Positions 26,878 through 34,803 of a DNA stretch of 64,000 bases are shown one piece after another. How positions within the stretch are numbered: position 1 is the first letter of the stretch; every line of letters begins with the position of its first letter. A model generated the notes under the pieces. That model made no database searches and was not told the origin of the DNA. It saw nothing but the letters and a program-made list of their open reading frames with translations. Position numbers and translations under genes: made by a program. Origin of the DNA: a bacterium (lineage in GTDB: Bacteria > Bacillota > Clostridia > Lachnospirales > Lachnospiraceae); NCBI GenBank assembly GCA_023664305.1, contig JAMPFT010000004.1, positions 1 through 64,000 on the forward strand, written 5' to 3'.

Positions 26878-27026
26878 TGTGCAAAGATTTTCTAAGGCAG
26901 CAAGAGGGTGTGTAACACACCTCTTTAGGACGCCTGCTAAGAAAATCTAAGTTACACAAGTTGCTAAAGCAACTCGAAGAATCCGCAAGAGGGGGCATAG
27001 CCCACCTCTTTGTGCGGGCATTCTTC
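26878..27026 (+). promoter_or_regulatory. Nested hairpin region after the LamG gene
   Basis: GTGT/ACAC (26877-26880, 26954-26957) encloses AGATTTTCT (26885-26893) with AGAAAATCT (26940-26948) and an inner AAGAGG..CCTCTT hairpin. GTTGCT-AA-AGCAAC follows (26960-26973), then a GAAGAATCCGC arm (26976-26986) closing near 27026. The plan resembles the spacer before the other lipoprotein gene. The rest of the 417-bp gap to araA holds a terminator and no other signal I can name. Confidence 0.55.
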
Positions 27027-27080
27027 CGGACTTGCATCAGTTGTATGCGTGGACGGGAAGAAATAACAGATAAAGAAGAG

Positions 27081-27115
27081 CACCCCGGGTTAGGAGGATT
27101 AATCCGGGGTGTTTC
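27081..27115 (+). terminator. Intrinsic terminator before araA
   Basis: CACCCCGGGTTA (27081-27092) pairs with TAATCCGGGGTG (27100-27111) with one G-U pair, followed by TTTCT. It probably ends the transport operon, leaving araA to partial read-through or its own promoter. Confidence 0.75.
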
Positions 27116-27294
27116 TCACAAGTTGTCCGTTTGGGACAGCATTTTTATCCGATAGGAAATTTTCGCAGTCAAAGCGTCACGAAGGAATCCTTTTACGGAG
27201 GTGAGCGGGCTGCGGAGAGGCTGCATTGCCGACACGGGCGGCGAAAAAGAGAGCGCCGGGCGGAATCGACCGGCCGGCGTGGATGGGAGAAGTT

Positions 27295-28791
27295 ATGGAG
27301 ACAGGAAAAAAATATCAGTTTTGGTTTTGCACCGGCTCCCAGGATTTGTACGGGGACGAGTGCTTGAGGAAGGTTGCGGAGCATTCCGCAAAGATGGTGG
27401 AGGGCCTGAATGCCTGCGGGAAGTTGCCCTTTGAGGTGGTGTGTAAGCCCACACTGATCAGCCAGGCGTCGATCCGCAAGACCTTAAATGAGGCGAACGC
27501 GGACGAGAGGTGCGCCGGGGTTATCACCTGGATGCACACCTTTTCTCCGGCGAAGATGTGGATCATCGGACTGCAGGAGTACAGGAAGCCCCTGTGTCAT
27601 CTGCACACCCAGTTTAACGAGGAGATTCCCTACGACGAGATCGACATGGATTTCATGAACGAGAACCAGTCCGCTCACGGCGACAGGGAGTACGGCCACA
27701 TCGTCAGCCGCATGGGCATCGAGCGCAAGATCATCGTGGGTCACTGGGCAAGCGTCTCCGTTCAGGAGAAGCTGGGCAGCTGGATGCGCACCGCCGTAGG
27801 CGTGATGGAATCCAGTCATCTGCGGATCTGCCGTCTGGGCGACAATATGAACAACGTAGCCGTCACCGAGGGCGACAAGGTAGAGGCGCAGATCAAATTC
27901 GGCTGGGAGATCGACCACTACAATATCAACGACGCCGTGGAGTATGTACAGGCGGTATCCCAGGCGGATACGGACGCGAGGGTGGAGGAGTATTACGCAA
28001 AATACAAGCTGCTGACGGACGGACGGGACGAAGGAGCCTTCCGGGAGGCGGTGGCGGTACAGGCTGCCATCGAGATCGGTCTGGAGAGATTTTTGGAGGA
28101 GGGAGACTATCACGCGGTGGTAACCCACTTTGGAATGCTGGGTGCTCTGCGGCAGCTGCCGGGCCTTGCCATCCAGAGGCTGATGGAAAAGGGCTACGGC
28201 TTTGGCGCGGAGGGCGACTGGAAGACCGCGGCCATGGTGAGACTGATGAAGCTTATGACGGCGGGAGTAAAGGACGCGAAGGGAACCTCCTTCCTGGAGG
28301 ACTACACCTATAACCTGATTCCCGGCAAGGAAGGGATTCTGCAGGCTCATATGCTGGAGGTATGCCCTACTATCGCGGAGGGGGATATTGCAATCCGCGT
28401 GAACCCGCTGACCATGGGCAACCGGGAGGATCCCGCGAGACTGGTATTCACCGCGAAGGAGGGCAGAGGCGTAGCTGCCTCCATGGTGGATCTGGGCAAC
28501 CGCTTCCGCCTGATCGTCAACGAGGTAGAGTGCAAAAAAGTAGAAAAGCCCATGCCGAAGCTGCCGGTGGCCACAGCCTTCTGGACGCCCATGCCGAACC
28601 TGGAGACTGGGGCGGCGGCCTGGATCATGGCGGGCGGCGCTCATCACACCGCATTCTCCTATGACCTTTCCGTGGAGCAGATGACGGACTGGGCGGACGC
28701 TATGGGGATCGAGAGCGTGGTAATCGACGCGGATACGAATCTGCGGGATTTCAAAAACGAGCTGAGGTGGAATTCGGTATACTACCGCTAA
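27295..28791 (+). CDS. araA: L-arabinose isomerase
   Basis: A 498-residue enzyme converting L-arabinose to L-ribulose. The N-terminal signature YQFWFCTGSQDLYG, the active-site region GAEGDWKTAAMVRLM, the second Glu region GTSFLEDYTYNLIPG, and His residues in AHMLEVCP and GGAHHTAFSYDLS are all conserved. Length matches the family. ATG 27295 follows GGGAGA; an in-frame ATG at 27226 would add an unconserved extension. No ribulokinase or ribulose-phosphate epimerase gene follows, so the pathway must be completed elsewhere. Position next to GH43 genes links the locus to arabinan use. Confidence 0.95.
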   Translation: METGKKYQFWFCTGSQDLYGDECLRKVAEHSAKMVEGLNACGKLPFEVVCKPTLISQASIRKTLNEANADERCAGVITWMHTFSPAKMWIIGLQEYRKPLCHLHTQFNEEIPYDEIDMDFMNENQSAHGDREYGHIVSRMGIERKIIVGHWASVSVQEKLGSWMRTAVGVMESSHLRICRLGDNMNNVAVTEGDKVEAQIKFGWEIDHYNINDAVEYVQAVSQADTDARVEEYYAKYKLLTDGRDEGAFREAVAVQAAIEIGLERFLEEGDYHAVVTHFGMLGALRQLPGLAIQRLMEKGYGFGAEGDWKTAAMVRLMKLMTAGVKDAKGTSFLEDYTYNLIPGKEGILQAHMLEVCPTIAEGDIAIRVNPLTMGNREDPARLVFTAKEGRGVAASMVDLGNRFRLIVNEVECKKVEKPMPKLPVATAFWTPMPNLETGAAAWIMAGGAHHTAFSYDLSVEQMTDWADAMGIESVVIDADTNLRDFKNELRWNSVYYR

Positions 28792-28960
28792 ATTGTTTCC
28801 GCAAAAGCCGGAGTGTTCCGGGAAAAAGCGGCTCACCGACGCTTCGCGGAACGATGAGGGTTCGGGAATACCGACTCCTGAGACGCTTTAAAAAACGGGA
28901 ATCGTCAGAGGACAATCACGGTATCCCGCAAAAAAGTTACTACGAAACGGAGAACAAAGA

Positions 28961-31060
28961 ATGACAGATAAAAGAAAACGTAGAGCGGGCCGACGCCTGT
29001 CGGCCCTGACTCTGGCAATCCTGCTTCTTCTGCCCATGCGCGCGCAGGCGGAGGGCGCGTCCCACAGCGTGACCACCGACGGGATCACCGTCACAATCGA
29101 GACGGACAAGGAGACCTATAAGGCGGGAGAAGAAATTCAGTATTCCATCACGGTGGAAAACGGGAAAGCCAAGTGGGACATCAAGGCTTCCTCCTTTACC
29201 TACAGCAATACGGACGGACTGGTTCCGACGTCGGGGGATTCCATGCCGGATTCTCTGCCGGAGATTCTGTCCGGTGAAAGCTATACCCTGACCGGGAGCC
29301 TGACCGGAGACCCGGCTGTCTTTACCGGAAGCGGCGGATCCGCGGGTGGCGGCATGGTCTGGGGAATCGTCGCCGCTGCCGTGGCGGTGGTCGTCGCCCT
29401 GGCGATTGTGATCTTGCGCGTGCTTCGCGGCAAGGGGAAGAAGAACGGGAAAAAGGCGGCGGCGCTGGTGCTGCTTGCCGTGCTCTGCAGCAGTGCTCTT
29501 CCGGCTCGGGCGGCGGGCGAAACTGTTACCGTCCGGCCTTATGTAAACGTGACCTACGCGGGACAGGAAGTCACCATCCGCGCGGTGATGGAGCTGAAGC
29601 TGGACCAGGAGCTCATGGTGATCGAGCCGGAGGACAGAAAGGTCTATCAGAGGATTACCTGCCATGATCCGTCGATCTTTAAGGATTTCGACGGCACCTA
29701 TTACATCATCGGTTCCTTCCTGACGGGTGGCAGCACGCAGAATCTGTACGATTGGACCAGCCTTGACGCGCAGATTCAGGGAGGCTTTGATCAGGAGACC
29801 AGAGATCAGGTAAAAGCCTGGAACAAGGACGACACAGCGGACGGCTGGAACGGTTACCTCTGGGCCCCGGATATCATCTACAATCCCCACATGGAGAAGT
29901 ACTGCATGTACCTGAGCGCCAACGGGGATAACTGGAAATCCAATATCGTGCTGCTGACGGCGGACAGCGTCACAGGCCCTTATGAATATGCGGGCTCCAT
30001 CGTTTACGGCGGCTTTACCGAGGAGGACTTCGGCGAGACGGACGCCCCGGCGGTTCTGGGAACGGACGAGCTTCCGGAGCGGTATATCACCAACGGCATC
30101 AAGAACAACAAGTGGGGAGACATGTGGCCCAACTGTATCGATCCCTGCGTCATCTTTGATGACGACGGAAATCTCTGGATGTCCTACGGCTCCTGGTCGG
30201 GCGGTATCTTCATGCTGGAGCTGGACGAGGAGACGGGCTTGCGGGATTACAACGTCACCTATGAAAACAGCCTGCACTCCGACGCTTATTTCGGCACGAA
30301 AATTGCGGGCGGCGCTTATGTGTCCGGCGAGGCCTCCTATATCCAGAAGATCGGGGATTACTATTATCTCTTTATCTCCTACGGAAATCTGGAGGCGGCG
30401 GGCGGCTATAACGTCAGAGTTTTCCGCTCCGAGCGGCCTGACGGGGATTATGTGGATCTGCTGGGCAACTCCGCTTACTTTGACACCTATACCTTCAACT
30501 ATAACAGCTCCGTGGGCGTGAGACTGATGGGCGGTTATAAGTGGCGCAACTTTAACGTGGGACAGGTGGCGCAGGGGCATAATTCCGCCTTTGTGGACGA
30601 TGACGATAAGGCCTATATCGTCTTCCACACCCGTACCTCAAACGGCACGGAAGGCCATAACGTAAAGGTGCATCAGCTCTTTGTGACCAAAGAGGGGTGG
30701 CTCGTTGCTGCGCCCTACCAGACCACGGGAGAGACGATGAAACAGGACGGCTACAGCGCTTCGGAGGTGGCCGGGGACTACGAGGTGATCCTCCACGAGC
30801 TGGAGATCGACTATAAGAACCTGGAGACCAAGCAGCCGAAATTTGTCACGCTGACCGAGGACGGAAAGATCACCGGCGAATACGAGGGAACCTGGGAGCT
30901 GGAGAGCGGAACGCCTTATATCCGCCTGACGCTGGCCGGGCAGGAATACAGCGGCGTAACTCTTTCCATGCAGATCGAGTACACCACGATCGAAACCATG
31001 ACCTTCACGGCGGTGGGACTGGATAATCAGGTGACGGTCTGGGGAAGCAGATGTCCGTGA
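28961..31060 (+). CDS. GH43 endo-arabinanase-like enzyme with an N-terminal membrane hairpin
   Basis: A 699-residue protein. A signal-like segment (about 12-30) is followed by a small beta domain, a hydrophobic helix (about 129-154), a basic loop (RGKGKKNGKK) and a second hydrophobic helix (about 165-185), then another beta segment. The GH43 five-blade propeller runs from about 230 to 590. Catalytic residues fit GH43: Asp236 in CHDPSI (base), Asp394 in CIDPCV and Glu457 in SGEASYI (acid); WAPDI and GHNSAF are also present. The last 100 residues resemble the C-terminal beta domain of arabinanases. GGAG lies 8 nt before the ATG. The double membrane pass is unusual for a secreted glycosidase. 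Confidence 0.85.
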   Translation: MTDKRKRRAGRRLSALTLAILLLLPMRAQAEGASHSVTTDGITVTIETDKETYKAGEEIQYSITVENGKAKWDIKASSFTYSNTDGLVPTSGDSMPDSLPEILSGESYTLTGSLTGDPAVFTGSGGSAGGGMVWGIVAAAVAVVVALAIVILRVLRGKGKKNGKKAAALVLLAVLCSSALPARAAGETVTVRPYVNVTYAGQEVTIRAVMELKLDQELMVIEPEDRKVYQRITCHDPSIFKDFDGTYYIIGSFLTGGSTQNLYDWTSLDAQIQGGFDQETRDQVKAWNKDDTADGWNGYLWAPDIIYNPHMEKYCMYLSANGDNWKSNIVLLTADSVTGPYEYAGSIVYGGFTEEDFGETDAPAVLGTDELPERYITNGIKNNKWGDMWPNCIDPCVIFDDDGNLWMSYGSWSGGIFMLELDEETGLRDYNVTYENSLHSDAYFGTKIAGGAYVSGEASYIQKIGDYYYLFISYGNLEAAGGYNVRVFRSERPDGDYVDLLGNSAYFDTYTFNYNSSVGVRLMGGYKWRNFNVGQVAQGHNSAFVDDDDKAYIVFHTRTSNGTEGHNVKVHQLFVTKEGWLVAAPYQTTGETMKQDGYSASEVAGDYEVILHELEIDYKNLETKQPKFVTLTEDGKITGEYEGTWELESGTPYIRLTLAGQEYSGVTLSMQIEYTTIETMTFTAVGLDNQVTVWGSRCP

Positions 31061-31218
31061 CGGTGGCAACGTACCTTTTGACCGGCTCGATCATCGAACG
31101 GATGGCGGTATGATGCGAAGCTGAAAGCAATGGAGTTTTAACGGCGATAATCGGAGCGGACCGTTATTGGGCGGGAACTTTTTTTCGAGAGGAAGACTCC
31201 TGCTTTAGGAGAATGTGT

Positions 31219-31491
31219 ATGGAATTTGAAATCAAAACAGACAAAGTAGTGGATATCGCAAAGAGCATTATCTTTTTTCTGCTGACGACCGTGATTGCGT
31301 TTGCCTGGTTTATGCTGACGCTTCTGATCATCAGCTTTGTGACCTCCTCCTATCTGCATTTTACCATCGAGGGCATCTTTATCGCCTCGACCGTGTGTAC
31401 TGTGGGAGTCGATATCTGGTATGTGGTAAAAAAGATGCGGGGCGAAAAGCTGCCCCGCAGGAAAAAAAGAGTTGACGCGGAAGGAAAGTAA
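31219..31491 (+). CDS. Small membrane protein of unknown function
   Basis: A 90-residue protein with two hydrophobic segments (about 16-40 and 48-65) and a basic C-terminal tail (RGEKLPRRKKR). The second of two nearby ATGs is chosen because AGGAG (31207-31211) lies 7 nt upstream. That AGGAG is the 3' arm of a CTCCT-5 nt-AGGAG hairpin (31197-31211), which may damp translation. It lies between the two GH43 genes. No family is recognised. Confidence 0.65.
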   Translation: MEFEIKTDKVVDIAKSIIFFLLTTVIAFAWFMLTLLIISFVTSSYLHFTIEGIFIASTVCTVGVDIWYVVKKMRGEKLPRRKKRVDAEGK

Positions 31492-31569
31492 TTGTATTTT
31501 ATTGAATGGAGGTCAGCGCGCCCTGCCGGGCATAATAGGTAACAGGCTGACGCCGGGAGGTTGCAGGAA

Positions 31570-32535
31570 ATGATTCACACAAATATTAACAAGCCCTTTA
31601 TCGAGCAGAGGGCGGACCCTTATGTTTACCGCCATACGGACGGAAGCTACTACTTTACCGCGTCGGTGCCTTCCTATGACAGGATCGCACTGCGGCATTC
31701 CGGGACCCTGCTGGGATTAAAGAACGCGAAAGAGGTCACCGTGTGGAAGCGGCATAAGAGCGGGAAGATGAGCGAGCATATCTGGGCGCCGGAGCTTCAT
31801 TACCTGAACGGGAAGTGGTATCTGTATTTTGCGGCGGGACGCAAAAATGACATCTGGAAGATCAGACCCTATGTGCTGGAATGTACCGGGCAGGACCCGC
31901 TGAAGGATTCCTGGGTCGAGAAGGGAAAGATGCAGAGGGCGAAAAACGATATTTATTCCTTCAAGGCTTTCTCGCTGGACGCTACGATCTTCGAGCATAA
32001 GGGACAGTATTATTACGTCTGGGCGGAGAAGGTCAGTGTGGGAATCCAGATTTCCAATCTCTATATCGCCAGAATGGCGTCTCCCACGAAGCTGGCAACG
32101 GCCCAGGTGATGCTGACAACGCCGGATTACGACTGGGAGAGGCAGGATATCTGGGTGAACGAAGGACCTGCGGTCCTGAAGAAAAACGGGAGGATTTTCC
32201 TCACCTATTCCGCCAGCGCCACAGGGGAATGCTATTGTATGGGAATGCTGAGCATCGGCGAGGACGAGGATATCCTGGACCCGAGAGCCTGGAAGAAGGA
32301 GCGGTATCCGGTGCTGACCAGCGACGGTTCTCTGGGAATCTACGGGCCGGGACACAACAGCTTTACCACCTTAGAGGACGGCACGGACGTCTGCGTCTAT
32401 CACGGACGGCCTTACTCCAAGATCAAGGGGGATCCGCTGTACGATCCCAACCGTCATGCCAGACTGATGAAAGTGGAATGGGACGACAGGGGTTATCCCG
32501 TGTTTGACTTCCGAAACGTCATAGACGAGATCTGA
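31570..32535 (+). CDS. GH43 family glycosidase, probable alpha-L-arabinofuranosidase
   Basis: A 321-residue single-domain GH43 enzyme without signal peptide, therefore probably cytoplasmic and acting on imported oligosaccharides. Asp16 in RADPYVY (base), Asp137 in SLDATIF and Glu198 in VNEGPAV (acid) fit the GH43 triad. HIWAPELHY and GPGHNSF complete the blade pattern. ATG 31570 has GGGAGG 9 nt upstream; a TTG at 31561 directly abuts that site and is rejected. Family GH43 also includes xylosidases, so the substrate is inferred from the neighbouring araA. Confidence 0.85.
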   Translation: MIHTNINKPFIEQRADPYVYRHTDGSYYFTASVPSYDRIALRHSGTLLGLKNAKEVTVWKRHKSGKMSEHIWAPELHYLNGKWYLYFAAGRKNDIWKIRPYVLECTGQDPLKDSWVEKGKMQRAKNDIYSFKAFSLDATIFEHKGQYYYVWAEKVSVGIQISNLYIARMASPTKLATAQVMLTTPDYDWERQDIWVNEGPAVLKKNGRIFLTYSASATGECYCMGMLSIGEDEDILDPRAWKKERYPVLTSDGSLGIYGPGHNSFTTLEDGTDVCVYHGRPYSKIKGDPLYDPNRHARLMKVEWDDRGYPVFDFRNVIDEI

Positions 32536-32585
32536 GAAAGTGAAAATATGCTTTGTGCGGTGCAAAAATTGCCGCAAAAAAACCG

Positions 32586-32627
32586 CCGGGGCTGCAGACT
32601 TACAAGTCTGCAGCCCCGGCCGGTTTT
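32586..32627 (+). terminator. Strong intrinsic terminator ending the arabinan locus
   Basis: A perfect 16-bp stem (32586-32601 with 32604-32619) with a 2-nt loop is followed by CCGGTTTTTAT. It is the strongest terminator in the window. Confidence 0.92.
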
Positions 32628-32657
32628 TATTCTATAGGAAACTTCGTCGTAGCAAGG

Positions 32658-32702
32658 GAAGAATGCGAAGCATTCTTCGAAGCGTCCGATAGGACGTTTT
32701 TT
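32658..32702 (+). terminator. Tandem hairpins with terminator T-run
   Basis: A 7-bp GAAGAAT/ATTCTTC stem capped by GCGAAGC (32658-32678) is followed by CGTCC-GATA-GGACG (32683-32696) and T6. It is a back-up terminator, or the end of a short transcript. The GCGAAGC-capped hairpin recurs exactly at 46577-46597. Confidence 0.75.
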
Positions 32703-32746
32703 ATCTGACTTTATGTCGGATATGAGATTATTTTGTAAAAAAGGGC

Positions 32747-32775
32747 TTGCGCCCCCCCCGTTTTTCGACTATAAT
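32747..32775 (+). promoter_or_regulatory. Promoter candidate with poly-C spacer
   Basis: TTGCGC (32747-32752), 17 bp and TATAAT (32770-32775). The spacer begins within a run of eight C (32752-32759). It would drive the HPt/HD-GYP/kinase genes through a leader of about 350 nt. Nothing recognisable is seen in 32776-33110; no riboswitch consensus fits. Confidence 0.55.
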
Positions 32776-33129
32776 AATTGTGTGTAAACAGCTATGAAAG
32801 GCTTTACGGGAAGATGTAAGCCTTATTGCGGTCTCTCTTGTTGCCTTTTCCCGTATGCTGTCTGCAGGGAGTTATTCCGGCCGGGAGAATCGCTATTTTA
32901 CGGTGTTGCACAGTCATCTGACGGAGCGGTCCGTTCAAAGTGTTCTTCGCAAATTATTTCCCCGGAATGACTCTGAAAACGGTACGAATAAATAATCTGG
33001 CAGCCGCCGGTTCTTTTGGTGTGCTGCGCGTTTTTATACCTGTGCTTTGTCCGGCTTTGGCGTGTCCTGCGATCTGATCCCGCCGGGCGAAAAGACGGGA
33101 AGCTTCAGGTCGGAAAAGGAGAGTCACCC

Positions 33130-33483
33130 ATGAGTTTGACGGAAGAATTGAAGGCGTTGGGAGCGGATACGGCGGAGGGGCTGGAGCGCGTGATGGGCGA
33201 CGGCCCTCTGTATGAAATGATGCTGGGGATGTTTCTGGATACGCTCCGGGAGAATCCCATTGCGTTGGAGGAATTTGCGGAGGCTGACCGGGATGAGCTG
33301 ATCCGGAAGGTGCATTTGCTGAAGGGAACCACGGGAAATCTGGCGCTTACGCCGCTTTTTACCGGTTATAATACGGCGCTTCAGCTTTTGCGCGGCGGTG
33401 CGGCAGACGACGCGAAAGCGGAATTTGAGCGGATTCTGCCCGTTCAGGAGCAGTTTGTCGCCTGTATTAAGCGCTATATATGA
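33130..33483 (+). CDS. HPt phosphotransfer protein
   Basis: A 117-residue helical protein with the histidine phosphotransfer signature at HLLKGTTGNLAL (His62), where His is followed by KG as in HPt domains. It would shuttle phosphate between the receiver domains of the downstream hybrid kinase and response regulator. ATG 33130 follows an AAGGAGAG site; an in-frame ATG at 33016 would add an unconserved extension. It is the first gene of a three-gene phosphorelay on one strand. Confidence 0.85.
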   Translation: MSLTEELKALGADTAEGLERVMGDGPLYEMMLGMFLDTLRENPIALEEFAEADRDELIRKVHLLKGTTGNLALTPLFTGYNTALQLLRGGAADDAKAEFERILPVQEQFVACIKRYI

Positions 33484-33600
33484 GGCCGGAGCCGGTCCGC
33501 GCCGTTTCAGGGCGGCGCGGGAAATCGGGATGACGGTCGATATACCGGGAAAACGCCGGGGAGGCGGCGTTCTTCGGATCCGGAAGAGGAGGTCGATACG

Positions 33601-34704
33601 ATGGAAGAAAATTACTTACATCCTGTACAGAATATGAATTACAACAGGATCCTGATTGTGGACGACGATGCGATCAACCGCAAGATTTTGGGAAAAATTT
33701 TTTCGGAGTATTATGTGATCCAGGAGGCGAAAGACGGGCAGGAGGGTGTGGAGCGGCTGCTTGACGAAAACGCTCAGTTCTGCGCGATCCTTCTGGATGT
33801 GCTGATGCCGAGAATGTCAGGCATCGAGGTCCTGCGCTGGATGAAGGAGCGGAAGCTTCTGGAAAAGATCCCGGTGTTTCTGATCACGGCCGATCGGAGC
33901 GAGGACATGATGAAGGAGGCTTACGAGCTGGGAGTCATGGACGTGATTCAGAAGCCGATGGTCTCTTATGTGGTGCTGAGACGGGTGCGGTCCGTGATCG
34001 AGCTGTTTGAGGCGCGTAAGCATTTGAGGACCGTGGTGGAAAGTCAGAGTATCGAGTTGCTGCGACAGGCCGAGAAAATTATCGAGCTGAACCAGGGGAT
34101 GATCGAGGCGCTGGCTACCGCCATCGAGTTTCGAAACGAGGAGTCCGGCGGGCATGTACAGCGTATTGCCATGATCACGCGGATCATGCTGGAAAGTACG
34201 GATTTCGGAAAAGGGCTGAGCAAAGAGGAAATCGATAATATCGCGCTGGCTGCCATCATGCACGATGTGGGCAAGATCACCATTCCGGACGCAGTTTTGA
34301 CAAAACCAGGCAAGCTGACGCCCGAGGAGTACGAGGTCATGAAGAGCCACACGGTAAAGGGGGAGACGATTCTGGAGAGGATTCCCCAGCTGCGGGACGG
34401 CGGGATCTACGAATATGCCTGCGATATCGCCCGCCATCATCACGAGCGCTGGGACGGCAGGGGTTATCCGGACGGGCTGGCGGGAGAGGAGATTTCCCCC
34501 TGGGCGCAGGTGGTATCTCTGGCCGACGTGTACGACGCGCTGAGCTGTAGAAGAGTTTACAAGCCTCCGTTTCCCCGGGAGCTGGTACTGGAAATGATTC
34601 AGACCGGGCAGTGCGGAGTGTTTAACCCGCATTTGATCGAGAGCTTTTTGACGGTGGAGGACCAGCTTTTTGACCTTTATAAGGATTTGGAGCCGATCAC
34701 TTAA
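33601..34704 (+). CDS. Response regulator with HD-GYP cyclic-di-GMP phosphodiesterase domain
   Basis: A 367-residue protein. The receiver domain (about 15-135) has the acidic pair DDD near residue 21, phospho-acceptor Asp66 in LLDVLMP and a late Lys in IQKPM. The HD-GYP domain (about 165-360) has His221-Asp222 in IMHDVGK, the His triplet at 279-281 and the full ERWDGRGYPDG motif expected of active enzymes that linearise cyclic-di-GMP. GAGGAGG precedes the ATG. Being flanked by an HPt gene and a hybrid kinase suggests it is the output of that relay. Confidence 0.93.
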   Translation: MEENYLHPVQNMNYNRILIVDDDAINRKILGKIFSEYYVIQEAKDGQEGVERLLDENAQFCAILLDVLMPRMSGIEVLRWMKERKLLEKIPVFLITADRSEDMMKEAYELGVMDVIQKPMVSYVVLRRVRSVIELFEARKHLRTVVESQSIELLRQAEKIIELNQGMIEALATAIEFRNEESGGHVQRIAMITRIMLESTDFGKGLSKEEIDNIALAAIMHDVGKITIPDAVLTKPGKLTPEEYEVMKSHTVKGETILERIPQLRDGGIYEYACDIARHHHERWDGRGYPDGLAGEEISPWAQVVSLADVYDALSCRRVYKPPFPRELVLEMIQTGQCGVFNPHLIESFLTVEDQLFDLYKDLEPIT

Positions 34705-34803
34705 TCAATCGGACGCTTTGCCTGTGAAAACCGCGAAGCGCGAGGACTGCTTTGGCCTGCAGGCAAAGGCAGACGCCCGTCGAACCGGGCAGGGAGTAGA
34801 ACC

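Noticed and set aside
28940-30628. Long open frame of 562 codons on the strand opposite the GH43 gene
   Set aside because: It mirrors the GH43 coding frame in GC-rich DNA, has no ribosome site and no family motifs.
32776-33110. Cyclic-di-GMP riboswitch before the HD-GYP operon
   Set aside because: Neither the GEMM-I nor the class II conserved cores can be seen.
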